This document shows positions 7,538 through 17,286 of a DNA stretch of 64,000 nt, one piece after another. Source of the DNA: Roseateles amylovorans (lineage in GTDB: Bacteria; Pseudomonadota; Gammaproteobacteria; Burkholderiales; Burkholderiaceae_C); assembly GCF_025398155.2 (NCBI RefSeq), contig NZ_CP104562.2, positions 3,906,001-3,970,000 on the forward strand, in the 5' to 3' direction. Every line of letters begins with the position of its first letter. Position 1 is the stretch's first letter. The notes under the pieces are model-generated. The model was not told the DNA's origin, did no database searches, and worked only from the letters and a program-made list of their open reading frames with translations. Made by a program: the position numbers and the translations under genes.

Positions 7538-10498
7538 TTACAGCGTGCGCGCGACCTCCTTGATTTCGAAGACTTCCAGTTGGTCGCCTTCCTTGATGTC
7601 GTTGTAGTTCTTCAGCTTGATACCGCACTCGAAGCCCTCGCGGACTTCCTTGACATCGTCCTTCAAGCGCTTCAGCGACTCGATCTCGCCGGTGTAGACC
7701 ACGACGTTTTCGCGCAGCAGGCGGAAGCGTGCGTTGCGAGTGACGTGACCGCTGGTGATCATGCAACCCGCGACCGTGCCGATCTTCGACGCGACGAACA
7801 CCGTGCGGATCTCGGCCATGCCGATGATCTCTTCACGCTGCTCAGGCGCCAGCATGCCAGCCATCGCGGCCTTCACATCATCGACAGCGTCGTAAATGAT
7901 GTTGTAGTACCGCAGGTCGACATCATTGTGCTCGGCCACCTTGCGCGCGCCGGCATCGGCACGCACGTTGAAGCCGATGACCACCGCCTTGGAGGCGATC
8001 GCCAGGTTGATGTCGGATTCGCTGATACCGCCGACCGCCGCGTGCACGATCTGCACCTTGACTTCATCGGTCGACAGCTTGAGCAGCGACGCCGCCAGGG
8101 CTTCCTGCGAGCCTTGCACGTCGGCCTTGATGATGAGCGGCAGCGTCTGGACGTCGCCGGCCGACATGTCGGAGAACATGTTCTCCAGCTTGGCAGCCTG
8201 CTGGCGGGCCAGCTTGACATCACGGTACTTGCCAGCGCGGAAGGTCGCGATTTCACGGGCGCGGCGTTCATCGCTCAGCACCATGAATTCGTCACCAGCC
8301 TGCGGCACTTCGGTCAGACCCTGGATCTCGACAGGGATCGACGGGCCGGCCTCGGTGGCAGGCTTGCCGTCCTCGTCCAGCATGGCGCGAACGCGACCGT
8401 AGGTCGAGCCAGCCAGCACCACGTCACCGCGCTTGAGCGTACCGGTCTGCACCAGCACCGTCGCGACCGGGCCGCGGCCCTTGTCCAGCTTCGCTTCGAT
8501 GACCAGACCCTTGGCCAGCGAATCCTTCGCTGCCTTCAGTTCCAGCACTTCAGCCTGCAGCAGCACCTGCTCAAGCAGGTCGTCGATGCCCTGACCGGTC
8601 TTGGCGGACACCGCCACGAACGGGGAATCGCCGCCGAACTCTTCGGGGACGACCTGCTCGGCCACCAGCTCGCTCTTGACGCGCTCCGGATTCGCATCCG
8701 GCTTGTCGATCTTGTTCATCGCCACCACGATCGGCACGCCAGCGGCCTTCGCGTGGTGGATGGCTTCCTTGGTCTGCGGCATCACGCCGTCGTCCGCGGC
8801 CACCACCAGGATGACGATGTCGGTCGCCTTGGCACCACGGGCACGCATGGCCGTGAAGGCCTCGTGACCCGGGGTGTCGAGGAAGGTGATCATGCCGCGC
8901 GGCGTATCGACGTGATAGGCGCCAATGTGCTGCGTGATGCCGCCGGCTTCGCCCGCGGCCACTCGGGCACGGCGGACGCTGTCCAGCAGCGAGGTCTTGC
9001 CGTGGTCGACGTGACCCATGACGGTGACCACCGGCGCCCGAGGCAGCAGTTCGTGCTCGGACTCGGTCACGCCCTCTTCTTCCAGGAACGCGTCGGGATC
9101 GTCCAGCTTGGCGGCGAGCGCCTTGTGGCCCATTTCCTCGACCACGATCATGGCCGTTTCCTGATCCAGCTGCTGGTTGATGGTGACCATCTGACCCAGC
9201 TTCATCAGTTGCTTGATGACTTCGGAAGCCTTCACCGACATCTTGTGCGCCAGATCGGCCACCGAGATGGTTTCGGGAATGTGGACTTCCTGGATCACCG
9301 GCTCGGTGGGCGCCACGAAGTTGGACGCCGAAGCGCCGCGGTCGTTGCCGCGATCGCCGCGACGACCTGCCGGGCCGCGACCCGGAGCGCGCCAACCCGT
9401 GCCGGGCGGGCGAGCGCCGGCGGGCGCATCGGTGCGACCCTTCACGGCGCCACGCTTCTTGGCGTCATCGGCCCAGCTGGACGACAGCTTCTCGGATTTC
9501 ACCGACTTCTTGTCGCCTGGCTTGGCACCCGCGCCGGCTGCGGCGGTGGTGGCACCGGGCGCGCCGGTCGCCGGCTTCTTGTGGATCGTGCCCTTGATCC
9601 CGGCGGCCGCAACCGCTTCCGGCTTGGGCTCTTCCTTCTTCGCGACGAGCACCTTCTTGGGTGCATTCATCATCGCGCGGATCGCTGCGGCCTCGGCTTC
9701 GGCGGCCTTGCGGCGGCGCTCCAGCTCGGCCTGGCGGGCCTTTTCATCGGCGCCGACATCGGCGGCCTTGATCACGCGCAGCACCGGCTTGGCCGGTTCG
9801 ACCGGAGCGGGTGCGGGCGTAGCGGCCACAGGGGCCTCGACGGGCTTCTCAGCCACTTTTTCAGACACTTTTTCAGCGGCCTTTTCGGGTTCTTTCGGGG
9901 TGTTCTGCGCCTTGGACTTGGCTTCGGCAGCCTTGCGGGCTTCAGCTTCGGCTGCAGCCTTGGCGGCGGCTTCGGCCGCTGCCTGGGCTTCGGCCTCACG
10001 GGCCAGACGCTCCTCCTCGCGACGCTTCTCTTCGGCTTCGCGGGCGGCGCGCTCGGCGTCTTCGCGTTCGCGCATCTTGCGGGCGAGTTCTTCTTCCTGC
10101 TGACGCAGGGCCTCGGCTTGCGCCTGGGCTTCTTCCTCGCGACGCTTCAGATCGGCTTCTTCAGCCGCCGCAGCTGCGGCCTCGTCGAGGTTGTCATCAC
10201 GCTTGACGAACACCCGCTTCTTGCGCACTTCGACCTGGATCGTGCGGGCCTTGCCGGAGGCATCGGCCTGCTTGATCTCGCTGGTGGACTTGCGAGTCAG
10301 GGTGATCTTCTTGCGTTCGGCGCCGCCAGTCGTTCCATGCGCATGGCGCAGGTGTTCCAGCAGGCGTTCCTTGTCGCTCTCGTTGAGCGAATCATCGGCG
10401 GACGCCTTGTTCACGCCCGCGGCTTGAAGCTGCTCGAGCAGCGTACTCGCAGGCCTGTTCAGCTCGGCGGCGAGCTGGGCGACAGTGGTCACGGCCAT
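7538..10498 (-). CDS. infB: Translation initiation factor IF-2
   Basis: Places fMet-tRNA on the 30S subunit and promotes subunit joining, hydrolysing GTP. The 986-residue protein starts with an IF2_N helical domain (about 1-52). A long charged Ala/Glu/Lys/Arg-rich linker with coiled-coil character follows (about 100-390, including an RGDRGNDRG patch), then a second IF2_N domain (about 400-455). The G domain has GHVDHGKT at 495-502, DTPGHEAF and NKIDKPDANP. Domains II, III and the fMet-tRNA-binding C-terminal barrel complete the protein. The long linker is normal for betaproteobacterial IF-2. It follows nusA by 53 bases. Confidence 0.98.
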   Translation of the reverse strand: MAVTTVAQLAAELNRPASTLLEQLQAAGVNKASADDSLNESDKERLLEHLRHAHGTTGGAERKKITLTRKSTSEIKQADASGKARTIQVEVRKKRVFVKRDDNLDEAAAAAAEEADLKRREEEAQAQAEALRQQEEELARKMREREDAERAAREAEEKRREEERLAREAEAQAAAEAAAKAAAEAEARKAAEAKSKAQNTPKEPEKAAEKVSEKVAEKPVEAPVAATPAPAPVEPAKPVLRVIKAADVGADEKARQAELERRRKAAEAEAAAIRAMMNAPKKVLVAKKEEPKPEAVAAAGIKGTIHKKPATGAPGATTAAAGAGAKPGDKKSVKSEKLSSSWADDAKKRGAVKGRTDAPAGARPPGTGWRAPGRGPAGRRGDRGNDRGASASNFVAPTEPVIQEVHIPETISVADLAHKMSVKASEVIKQLMKLGQMVTINQQLDQETAMIVVEEMGHKALAAKLDDPDAFLEEEGVTESEHELLPRAPVVTVMGHVDHGKTSLLDSVRRARVAAGEAGGITQHIGAYHVDTPRGMITFLDTPGHEAFTAMRARGAKATDIVILVVAADDGVMPQTKEAIHHAKAAGVPIVVAMNKIDKPDANPERVKSELVAEQVVPEEFGGDSPFVAVSAKTGQGIDDLLEQVLLQAEVLELKAAKDSLAKGLVIEAKLDKGRGPVATVLVQTGTLKRGDVVLAGSTYGRVRAMLDEDGKPATEAGPSIPVEIQGLTEVPQAGDEFMVLSDERRAREIATFRAGKYRDVKLARQQAAKLENMFSDMSAGDVQTLPLIIKADVQGSQEALAASLLKLSTDEVKVQIVHAAVGGISESDINLAIASKAVVIGFNVRADAGARKVAEHNDVDLRYYNIIYDAVDDVKAAMAGMLAPEQREEIIGMAEIRTVFVASKIGTVAGCMITSGHVTRNARFRLLRENVVVYTGEIESLKRLKDDVKEVREGFECGIKLKNYNDIKEGDQLEVFEIKEVARTL

Positions 10499-10551
10499 TG
10501 TGGGAATCCTTTAATCTTGTGTGGGCGGAGCGGACTGGTGTGCGCAGCGGG

Positions 10552-12030
10552 TTATGCGTTGAACCAGTGCTCGCGCGCCTTCATGATCAAAGCGCGTGCC
10601 TCTGCCTCGTCCAGGGCGGAAATATCGACCAGCTCGTCCACGGCCAGGTCGGCCAGGTCGTCGCGGGTATGGATGTCGCCGGCGGCCAGCTTGGCCAGCA
10701 GCTCGGGCGTGATGCCCTCCAGATCGCGCAGGTCCTGAGAGACTTCCTCGACCTTCTCCTCGCGAGCGATCTCCATCGTCAGCAGCGCATCCTTGGCTCG
10801 GGTGCGCAGCTCGTTGACGGTTTCTTCGTCGAAGGCTTCGATCTCGAGCATCTCCTGCATCGGGACGTAGGCGACTTCTTCCAGGCTCGCAAAGCCTTCG
10901 GCGATCAGGATGTCGGCGACTTCCTCGTCGACGTCCAGCTTCTCGACGAACAGCTTGCGGACCGAATCCGATTCCTCAGCCTGTTTGGCGGCGGATTCCT
11001 CGGCGGTCATGATGTTGATCTTCCAGCCGGTCAGCTCGGAAGCCAGACGCACGTTCTGACCACCGCGGCCGATGGCGATGGCGAGGTTTTCCTCGTCGAC
11101 CACCACGTCCATGGCGTGACGCTCTTCGTCCACCACGATCGACTGCACATTGGCCGGCGCCAGGGCGCCGATGACGAACTGCGCCGGATCTTCGGACCAC
11201 AGCACGATGTCGACGCGCTCGCCGGCCAGCTCGTTGGTCACGCCGTTCACACGGGAGCCGCGCACGCCGACGCAGGTGCCGATCGGGTCAACGCGCTTGT
11301 CGTGCGAAACCACAGCAATCTTGGCGCGGCTGCCCGCATCACGAGCGCAGCTCTTGATCTCCAGCAGCCCCTGCTCGATCTCGGGCACTTCCTGGGCGAA
11401 CAGTTCCTTCATGAACTCGCCCGAGGAACGCGACAGCATGATCTGCGGTCCACGCTGGGTCGGATCCACGCCCAAGATCACCGCACGCACGCGGTCACCG
11501 GTGCGCAGGTTTTCCTTCGGGATCATTTCATTGCGCTTGAGGCGGCCTTCGACACGGCCCGACTCAGCAATGATGTCGCCCTTGTCCAGGCGCTTGACGG
11601 TGCCGACAAAGATCCGCTCGCCGCGCGACATGAAGTCGTTGAGCAGTTGCTCACGCTCGGCATCACGGATCTTCTGCAGGATCACCTGCTTGGCGGCCTG
11701 GGCGCCGATCCGGCCGATCGGCACGGACTCCACGCCCTCTTCGATGTGGTCATCCACCTCGATGTCGGCAATCTGCTCCTGTGCTTCAAACAGCAGGATC
11801 TCGGCGTCGGCATTCTGCAGGCCGGCCTCGTTGGGCACGACATGCCAGCGGCGGAAGGTCTCGTATTCACCGGTGTCGCGGTCAATGGCCACACGGATGT
11901 CGACCTCGCCGCCATACAACTTCTTGGTGGCCGAAGCCAGCGCCGCTTCCACGGCACCAAACACCACATCGCGCTCCACGCTCTTTTCGCGCGAGATGGC
12001 ATCCACCAACATCAACAGTTCGCGGTTCAT
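10552..12030 (-). CDS. nusA: Transcription termination/antitermination factor NusA
   Basis: Binds RNA polymerase and nascent RNA, modulating pausing, intrinsic termination and antitermination. The 492-residue protein shows the N-terminal polymerase-binding domain (MNRELLMLVDAISREKSV), an S1 domain, two KH domains (the second with IAIGRGGQNVRLASELTG) and two acidic C-terminal repeats. The acidic repeats are as in E. coli NusA. Its ATG overlaps the rimP stop by four bases, showing tight coupling. Confidence 0.98.
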   Translation of the reverse strand: MNRELLMLVDAISREKSVERDVVFGAVEAALASATKKLYGGEVDIRVAIDRDTGEYETFRRWHVVPNEAGLQNADAEILLFEAQEQIADIEVDDHIEEGVESVPIGRIGAQAAKQVILQKIRDAEREQLLNDFMSRGERIFVGTVKRLDKGDIIAESGRVEGRLKRNEMIPKENLRTGDRVRAVILGVDPTQRGPQIMLSRSSGEFMKELFAQEVPEIEQGLLEIKSCARDAGSRAKIAVVSHDKRVDPIGTCVGVRGSRVNGVTNELAGERVDIVLWSEDPAQFVIGALAPANVQSIVVDEERHAMDVVVDEENLAIAIGRGGQNVRLASELTGWKINIMTAEESAAKQAEESDSVRKLFVEKLDVDEEVADILIAEGFASLEEVAYVPMQEMLEIEAFDEETVNELRTRAKDALLTMEIAREEKVEEVSQDLRDLEGITPELLAKLAAGDIHTRDDLADLAVDELVDISALDEAEARALIMKAREHWFNA

Positions 12031-12698
12031 TGATCGAGACCTCCGTCAACCTTGTCATCTGTCTGCCGGGACTTGGCGTTGCTCTTTTTCTTCGACGCCT
12101 TAGGGGCCTTCGAAGCCTGGGGCGCCAAGCCCGTGTTTTTTGCATCGGCCGGGCTCTTGCCCGCACCGGTCTGTCCGCCCGCCTTCGGCGTGCGGCCCTT
12201 GAAAGAGATGGCCGGGACCAGCTTGGCCGAGCGCAGCTCGTCCAGCGTGAAATCCAGGGCCTGTTCGACCTTGCCGTCGGTGAAGATCAGGCGCCAGGAC
12301 ACGCTGTCCACCAGCGCCTCGGGGGCCACGCCATCGCCGGCTTCCAGGACGCCACGATATTTCTTGCGACCCTGAAATGCTTCGCGAAGGGTGATTTCCA
12401 CTTCCTGACCGAGAAAACGCGCATAGTCCGCTGACTTGTTCAGCGGGCGGTCCATACCGGGCGTGGAAACCTCGAGGCGTTCGTAGTCGCAGTTCTCGAC
12501 TTCCAGGACGTATTGAAGCTGGCGCGTCACGCGTTCGCAGTCTTCAACATTCACCGGCTGCTCGGGCTCCTGGCCATTGACGAGCAGCTTGTCGATATAA
12601 ACGCGCAGCAAACCGCCGGCGCTGCGTTCGCAGCCCACCAGGTCGTAACCCAGCCCGGTCACGGTCTTCTCAACGACGGCTTGCCAACTCAAATTCAT
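12027..12698 (-). CDS. rimP: Ribosome maturation factor RimP
   Basis: Needed for 30S subunit maturation. The first ~165 residues match RimP: an alpha/beta N-terminal domain with GYDLVGCERSAGGLLRVYID and an SH3-like C-terminal domain with EVSTPGMDRPL. After that comes a tail of about 55 residues rich in Lys, Ala, Ser and Gln, making the protein 223 residues against a usual ~150. Such basic tails occur in related genera; whether this one binds RNA is unknown. It is the first gene of the operon. A divergent 271-bp gap separates it from fabI and must hold the promoters for both. Confidence 0.95.
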   Translation of the reverse strand: MNLSWQAVVEKTVTGLGYDLVGCERSAGGLLRVYIDKLLVNGQEPEQPVNVEDCERVTRQLQYVLEVENCDYERLEVSTPGMDRPLNKSADYARFLGQEVEITLREAFQGRKKYRGVLEAGDGVAPEALVDSVSWRLIFTDGKVEQALDFTLDELRSAKLVPAISFKGRTPKAGGQTGAGKSPADAKNTGLAPQASKAPKASKKKSNAKSRQTDDKVDGGLDQ

Positions 12699-12843
12699 CG
12701 ACGACGGGATCTATCCTGTATGTTTGTGCGCGGATCATTCAAATTCACTGAGGTTTCACCCGAATCCAGTGACATCCGACACACTTCAAGTCACTTGCGG
12801 CGAAGACAAGCAAAAAAAATGGGCTGGATGAATCCGCCCACCG

Positions 12844-12876
12844 TTCACTTTCTCAGCGAAGCCGGAAGTGTACTAT
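12844..12876 (+). promoter_or_regulatory. Possible fabI promoter
   Basis: A TACTAT hexamer at 12871-12876 resembles a -10 box, with TTTCTC sixteen bases upstream as a weak -35. This lies about 95 bases before the fabI ATG in the divergent rimP/fabI gap (12699-12969), which otherwise holds no gene that I can see. Confidence 0.35.
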
Positions 12877-12969
12877 GCAAACACCATGCGGACAAGGCAT
12901 CGGTGTGCGGCGCAAGTACGCGTGCGAGAATCCCCGTCTTCCTTGAATCTACGAATACCAGGAGCAGAC

Positions 12970-13752
12970 ATGGGTTTTCTCGCCGGCAAGCGACTGCTGA
13001 TCACGGGCGTACTGTCCAACCGTTCCATCGCCTACGGCATCGCCCGGGCCTGCCACCGCGAAGGTGCCGAACTGGCCTTCAGCTATGTGGGCGAGCGCTT
13101 CAAGGACCGGATCACCGAATTCGCCGCCGAATTCGACTCCAAGCTGGTATTTGACTGCGACGTCGGCGATGACGCCCAGATCGATCGCCTGTTTGCCGAC
13201 CTCGGCGAGCACTGGCCCGAGTTCGATGGCTTTGTCCATTCCATCGGCTTCGCCCCGCGCGAGGCCATTGCAGGTGACTTCCTCGAGGGCATGACCCGAG
13301 AGAACTATCGCATCGCCCACGACATCTCCGCCTACAGCTTCCCCGCCATGGCCAAGGCCGCGCAATCCCGGCTGCGCCCGGGCGCAGCCCTGCTGACGCT
13401 GTCCTACCTCGGCGCCGAACGATTTGTGCCGAACTACAACACCATGGGTCTGGCCAAGGCCTCGCTGGAAGCCAGCGTCCGCTACCTGGCCTACAACCTG
13501 GGCACCAAGGGCGTGCGGGTCAACGGCATTTCCGCCGGTCCGATCAAGACCCTGGCGGCCGCCGGCATCAAGGACTTCGGCAAGCTGCTGGGTCAATTTG
13601 CCAACAGTGCCGCCATCAAGCGCAATGTGACGATCGAGGACGTCGGCAACACCGCCGCCTTCCTGATGTCCGACCTGTCCGGCGGCATCAGCTCGGAAAT
13701 CATCTACGTGGACGGCGGCTTCAGCCACGGCGCCCTGGCAGCGACCGAGTAA
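12970..13752 (+). CDS. fabI: Enoyl-ACP reductase (NADH) FabI
   Basis: Catalyses the last reduction of each fatty-acid elongation cycle. The 260-residue short-chain dehydrogenase fold has the FabI-specific nucleotide site GVLSNRSIAYGIA (13-25) and the catalytic residues Tyr146, Tyr156 and Lys163 at the same numbers as in E. coli. Gly93 of SIGFAP, the position altered in triclosan-resistant E. coli, is unaltered. The start is the ATG at 12970 with AGGAG seven bases upstream; an open frame extends further upstream but is not part of the protein. A strong bidirectional terminator follows. Confidence 0.97.
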   Translation: MGFLAGKRLLITGVLSNRSIAYGIARACHREGAELAFSYVGERFKDRITEFAAEFDSKLVFDCDVGDDAQIDRLFADLGEHWPEFDGFVHSIGFAPREAIAGDFLEGMTRENYRIAHDISAYSFPAMAKAAQSRLRPGAALLTLSYLGAERFVPNYNTMGLAKASLEASVRYLAYNLGTKGVRVNGISAGPIKTLAAAGIKDFGKLLGQFANSAAIKRNVTIEDVGNTAAFLMSDLSGGISSEIIYVDGGFSHGALAATE

Positions 13753-13828
13753 GGCGGCTCCCCGGGCAACTCGCGGCACGCCGTGCCGCCGCGAAACACC
13801 TGCGGACTGCCCGACACGATCCACCATG

Positions 13829-13860
13829 AAAAATGGGAGCCCATCGGGCTCCCATTTTTT
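13829..13860. terminator. Bidirectional intrinsic terminator between fabI and the decarboxylase gene
   Basis: A 10-bp GC-rich stem (ATGGGAGCCC with GGGCTCCCAT) flanked by A5 on the left and T6 on the right. The symmetry lets it end transcripts from fabI on the plus strand and, less directly, from the decarboxylase gene on the minus strand. Confidence 0.85.
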
Positions 13861-14020
13861 TCCGACTCAACCGCCTGATCGGCGGCGGCTTCGATGGCGG
13901 GATCGGCATTCGACACCGCCTTCGGCCCGTTGGTTGCTCAGGTGCCGCATCAGCAATCGGCTCGGTTGCCCGATCGACGCACGACCCGGCGACCGAAGCG
14001 CCAGCGCACTGTCGTCCGAT

Positions 14021-16291
14021 TCAGTGGTCCAGCACGCAGTCGACGTAGTAGTACGTCTGCCCATCCTCGCCCTTCTCCGCCACCAGTCCATGGACATCGG
14101 TCGCGAAGCCCGGGAACTTGGCATTGAAGTCACGGGTGAACTTCAGGTAATCCACGATGCGCTTGTTGAAGCGCTCGCCCGGGATGACCAGCGGGATGCC
14201 GGGCGGGTACGGCGTCAGCAAGGCGGTGGTCACACGGCCCTCCAACTGATCGATCGCCACCCGCTCGGTGCGGCGTTGCGCAATGTGCGCGTAAGCATCG
14301 CTGGGCTTCATGGCCGGCTCAAGGTCGGACAAATACACCTCCGTCGTCAGACGAGCGATGTCGCCGGACGCGTAGGCCTCATGCACGCTCTGGCACAAGT
14401 CCCGAAGGCCCATGCGCTCGTAACGTGGGAAGGCGGCCACGAAGTCCGGGAGGATGCGCCAGATCGGGGCATTGCGGTCGTAGTCGTCCTTGAACTGCTG
14501 CAGCGCGGTCAACAGCGTGTTCCAACGACCCTTGGTGATGCCGATGGTGAACATGATGAAGAACGAGTAAAGACCCGTCTTCTCCACCACCACGCCGTGC
14601 TCGGCCAGGAACTTGGTGACGATGCTGGCCGGAATGCCGGACTTGGCGAACTTGCCGCTCATGTCCAGGCCCGGGGTGATGATGGTCGACTTGATCGGGT
14701 CCAGCATGTTGAAGCCGGACTCGATCGGACCGAAGCCGTGCCACTTCTCGTTGGCCTTGAGCATCCAGTCCGCCGGCTTGCCGATGCCGTCCGACGCCAG
14801 CTTGTCCGGGCCCCAGACCTTGAACCACCAGTCCTTGCCGTAGTCCTTCTCGACCTTGCGCATGGCGCGCCGGAAGTCCAGTGCTTCGGAGATCGACTCC
14901 TCCACCAGCGCCGTGCCACCGGGAGGCTCCATCATCGCGGCGGCGACGTCGCAGCTGGCGATGATCGAATACTGCGGGCTGGTCGAGGTGTGCATCAGGT
15001 ACGCCTCATTGAACAGATGCTTGTCCAGCTTCACGTTCTGAGAGTCCTGCACCAGCACCTGCGAGGCCTGGGAGATACCCGCCAGCAGCTTGTGGGTCGA
15101 CTGCGTCGCGTACACCATCGCCGTCTTCGGCCGCGGGCGATGCTTGCCCATCGCGTGATACGAGCCGTAGAAACTGTGGAACGCGGCATGCGGCAGCCAC
15201 GCTTCATCGAAGTGCAGCGTGTCGATCCAGCCGTCCAGCTTGCCCTTGATCGTCTCGGTGTTGTAGAGCACGCCGTCGTAGGTGCTCTGGGTCAGCGTCA
15301 TGATGCGCGGCTTGACCGTCTTCGGGTTGACACCCTTGAGCAGCGGATTCTTCGCGACCTTCTTGCGGATGGTCTCGGCGGAGAACTCGCTCTCCGGAAT
15401 CGGGCCGATGATGCCGTAGTGGTTGCGCGTCGGCGTCATGAAGACCGGCACGGCGCCGGTCATGATGATGCTGTGCAGGATGCTCTTGTGGCAGTTGCGG
15501 TCCACCACCACCACGTCGCCGGGCGCCACCGTGTGGTGCCAGACCATCTTGTTGGAGGTGGAGGTGCCGTTGGTGACGAAGAAGCAATGGTCGGCATTGA
15601 AGATGCGGGCCGCGTTCTTCTCGCTCTCGGCCACCGGACCGGTGTGGTCCAGCAGTTGGCCCAGCTCTTCCACCGCATTGCAGACGTCCGCCCGCAACAT
15701 GTTCTCACCAAAGAACTGGTGGAACATCTGCCCCACCGGGCTCTTCAGGAAGGCCACACCGCCGGAGTGACCCGGGCAGTGCCAGGAGTACGAACCATCC
15801 TGCGCATAGTCCATCAGCGCCTTGAAGAACGGGGGCGCCAGACCATCGAGGTAGCTCTTCGCCTCGCGGATGATGTGACGCGCCACGAATTCGGGCGTGT
15901 CCTCGAACATGTGGATGAAGCCATGCAGCTCGCGCAGCACATCATTGGGCAGATGCTGCGAGGTACGGGTCTCGCCGTACACATAGATCGGGATGTCCGC
16001 ATTCTTGAAGCGGATCTCCTGGATGAACTTGCGCAGGTTCAGCACCGCCGGATCCAGCTCGATGCCGTCGGTGGTGGAGAACTCCTCGTCGTCGATCGAC
16101 AGGATGAAGGCGCTGGCGCGGCTTTGCTGCTGCGCGAACTGACTCAGATCGCCGTAACTGGTGACACCCAGCACTTCGAAGCCTTCCTTCTGGATGGCGT
16201 CGGCCAAGGCGCGAATACCCAAACCCGAGGTGTTCTCGGAGCGATAGTCCTCGTCGATGATGACGATGGGAAAGCGAAAGCGCGGCGTCAT
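14021..16291 (-). CDS. Orn/Lys/Arg decarboxylase, inducible large-subunit type
   Basis: A 756-residue PLP enzyme of the bacterial AdiA/LdcC/SpeC fold family, which decarboxylates a basic amino acid to a polyamine or cadaverine/agmatine. It has an N-terminal response-regulator-like wing domain (IVIIDEDYRSENTSG start), then the PLP domain with SWHCPGHSGG, VTNGTSTSNK, the DEAWLPHAAF aspartate motif and STHKLLAG, where Lys401 would form the internal aldimine. The C-terminal domain ends near GLVAEKGEDGQTYYYVDCV. Similar betaproteobacterial proteins are annotated as arginine or lysine decarboxylases. The substrate cannot be settled from sequence by eye. Confidence 0.9.
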   Translation of the reverse strand: MTPRFRFPIVIIDEDYRSENTSGLGIRALADAIQKEGFEVLGVTSYGDLSQFAQQQSRASAFILSIDDEEFSTTDGIELDPAVLNLRKFIQEIRFKNADIPIYVYGETRTSQHLPNDVLRELHGFIHMFEDTPEFVARHIIREAKSYLDGLAPPFFKALMDYAQDGSYSWHCPGHSGGVAFLKSPVGQMFHQFFGENMLRADVCNAVEELGQLLDHTGPVAESEKNAARIFNADHCFFVTNGTSTSNKMVWHHTVAPGDVVVVDRNCHKSILHSIIMTGAVPVFMTPTRNHYGIIGPIPESEFSAETIRKKVAKNPLLKGVNPKTVKPRIMTLTQSTYDGVLYNTETIKGKLDGWIDTLHFDEAWLPHAAFHSFYGSYHAMGKHRPRPKTAMVYATQSTHKLLAGISQASQVLVQDSQNVKLDKHLFNEAYLMHTSTSPQYSIIASCDVAAAMMEPPGGTALVEESISEALDFRRAMRKVEKDYGKDWWFKVWGPDKLASDGIGKPADWMLKANEKWHGFGPIESGFNMLDPIKSTIITPGLDMSGKFAKSGIPASIVTKFLAEHGVVVEKTGLYSFFIMFTIGITKGRWNTLLTALQQFKDDYDRNAPIWRILPDFVAAFPRYERMGLRDLCQSVHEAYASGDIARLTTEVYLSDLEPAMKPSDAYAHIAQRRTERVAIDQLEGRVTTALLTPYPPGIPLVIPGERFNKRIVDYLKFTRDFNAKFPGFATDVHGLVAEKGEDGQTYYYVDCVLDH

Positions 16292-16565
16292 GGGGCCTCC
16301 GGGTCGGGGCGGGGTCGGTTACGAAAGGCGCGAAGTGTAGGGCCAAGGCCGCGTCATGCAAGTGTCCATGGGGTCATATCTCGCAACACGCCGCACAAAC
16401 GTCGCGCAAACAGGACGCCCCTCCGCTCCGAGCCCGGAACCGCTGGGTTTCCGTCGCTCCATCACCCCAAGGGAGGAGGCCCGACAACGGCCCGCCAACC
16501 GCCCTGCGCCTTACACTGAGCCGACACGGACAAATGCCGATGAGGCACACGAACTGGAGGATGAA
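16292..16565. other. Divergent intergenic region, decarboxylase / nfeD-like gene
   Basis: I see no RNA gene, hairpin terminator or convincing ORF here. It should carry the promoters of the two divergent genes. Confidence 0.5.
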
Positions 16566-16997
16566 ATGGACTGGAGCCTGGCCACCTGGTGGTGGGTGAT
16601 CTGCGGTGGACTGGTCGCGATGGAGCTCGCCAGCGGCGCGACGTTCTATTTGCTGATGCTGGCGCTGGGCGCGGCGTCGGCGGCACTGGCGGCGCACCTG
16701 GGCTTCGGTTTCAGCGTCCAGATGGTGCTGGCCGCGGTGGTCGGCGGCGCAGCCGTCGCGGTTTGGCACCGTCGCCAGTTGCGGCACCCTCGCCTGCCCG
16801 CGAATCAGAATCCCAATGTGAACCTCGACATCGGCCAGAGCCTGGAAGTCCGCCATTGGCGCGGCGATGGCACCGCCGAGGTCCACTACCGCGGCGCGGC
16901 TTGGCAGGCGCGCTTCATTGGCAACGGCGCGCCGCATGGCGGCCGACACGTGATCCGTGCGGTCGAGGGCAGTTGCCTGCTGCTGGAATCGGCTTGA
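16566..16997 (+). CDS. NfeD-like membrane protein (short form)
   Basis: A 143-residue protein with two or three N-terminal hydrophobic helices (residues ~5-60) and a C-terminal OB-fold domain (residues ~85-143; GQSLEVRHWRGDGTAEVHYRG). It lacks the ClpP-like protease domain of long NfeD proteins. The start is the ATG at 16566 with GGAGG eight bases upstream; the frame is open further upstream but lacks a comparable start. Short NfeD proteins are typically paired with a slipin/SPFH gene, exactly as here, and are thought to partner it in membrane microdomains. Confidence 0.88.
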   Translation: MDWSLATWWWVICGGLVAMELASGATFYLLMLALGAASAALAAHLGFGFSVQMVLAAVVGGAAVAVWHRRQLRHPRLPANQNPNVNLDIGQSLEVRHWRGDGTAEVHYRGAAWQARFIGNGAPHGGRHVIRAVEGSCLLLESA

Positions 16998-17119
16998 ACG
17001 CGGTCTGAGCATGAACCGGGCCTCGCTGCCACGGAGGTCCAGCCCTCCGACGCCTGCACCGGAGGCCTGGGCCGAGGGGCCAGCCGCGCACCGGGCGGAC
17101 GCCTGAAGCACTGACTCAC

Positions 17120-17151
17120 ACAAGGTCTGAGACAAGGTCTGAGACAAGGTC
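17120..17151. repeat. 12-bp tandem repeat between the nfeD-like and slipin genes
   Basis: The unit ACAAGGTCTGAG occurs 2.6 times head to tail. It lies in the 289-bp gap between the NfeD-like and slipin genes. No function is apparent. Confidence 0.8.
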
Positions 17152-17286
17152 ACTTGAGGGCATCGCCCTCCTTGCGACCCACGATGCCGCGCAGACCGCC
17201 CCGGGCGGCATCGCCACACACCACTCACCGGCGGCACGCCACGGCGTGCGCCTTTCACCCCACAACACACAAGAGGGAACTTGCAC

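Noticed and set aside
6932..10738. 1268-residue plus-strand frame
   Set aside because: It is antisense to infB and rbfA in a high-G+C region where antisense frames stay open; it shows low-complexity Gly/Leu/His runs and no family motif.
13826..16519. 897-residue plus-strand frame
   Set aside because: Antisense to the Orn/Lys/Arg decarboxylase, which has full catalytic motifs on the other strand.
17120..17151. Short direct repeats as a possible CRISPR or integration site
   Set aside because: Only 2.6 copies of 12 bp without spacers, no cas genes and no integrase nearby. No repeat set in the window has CRISPR spacing.
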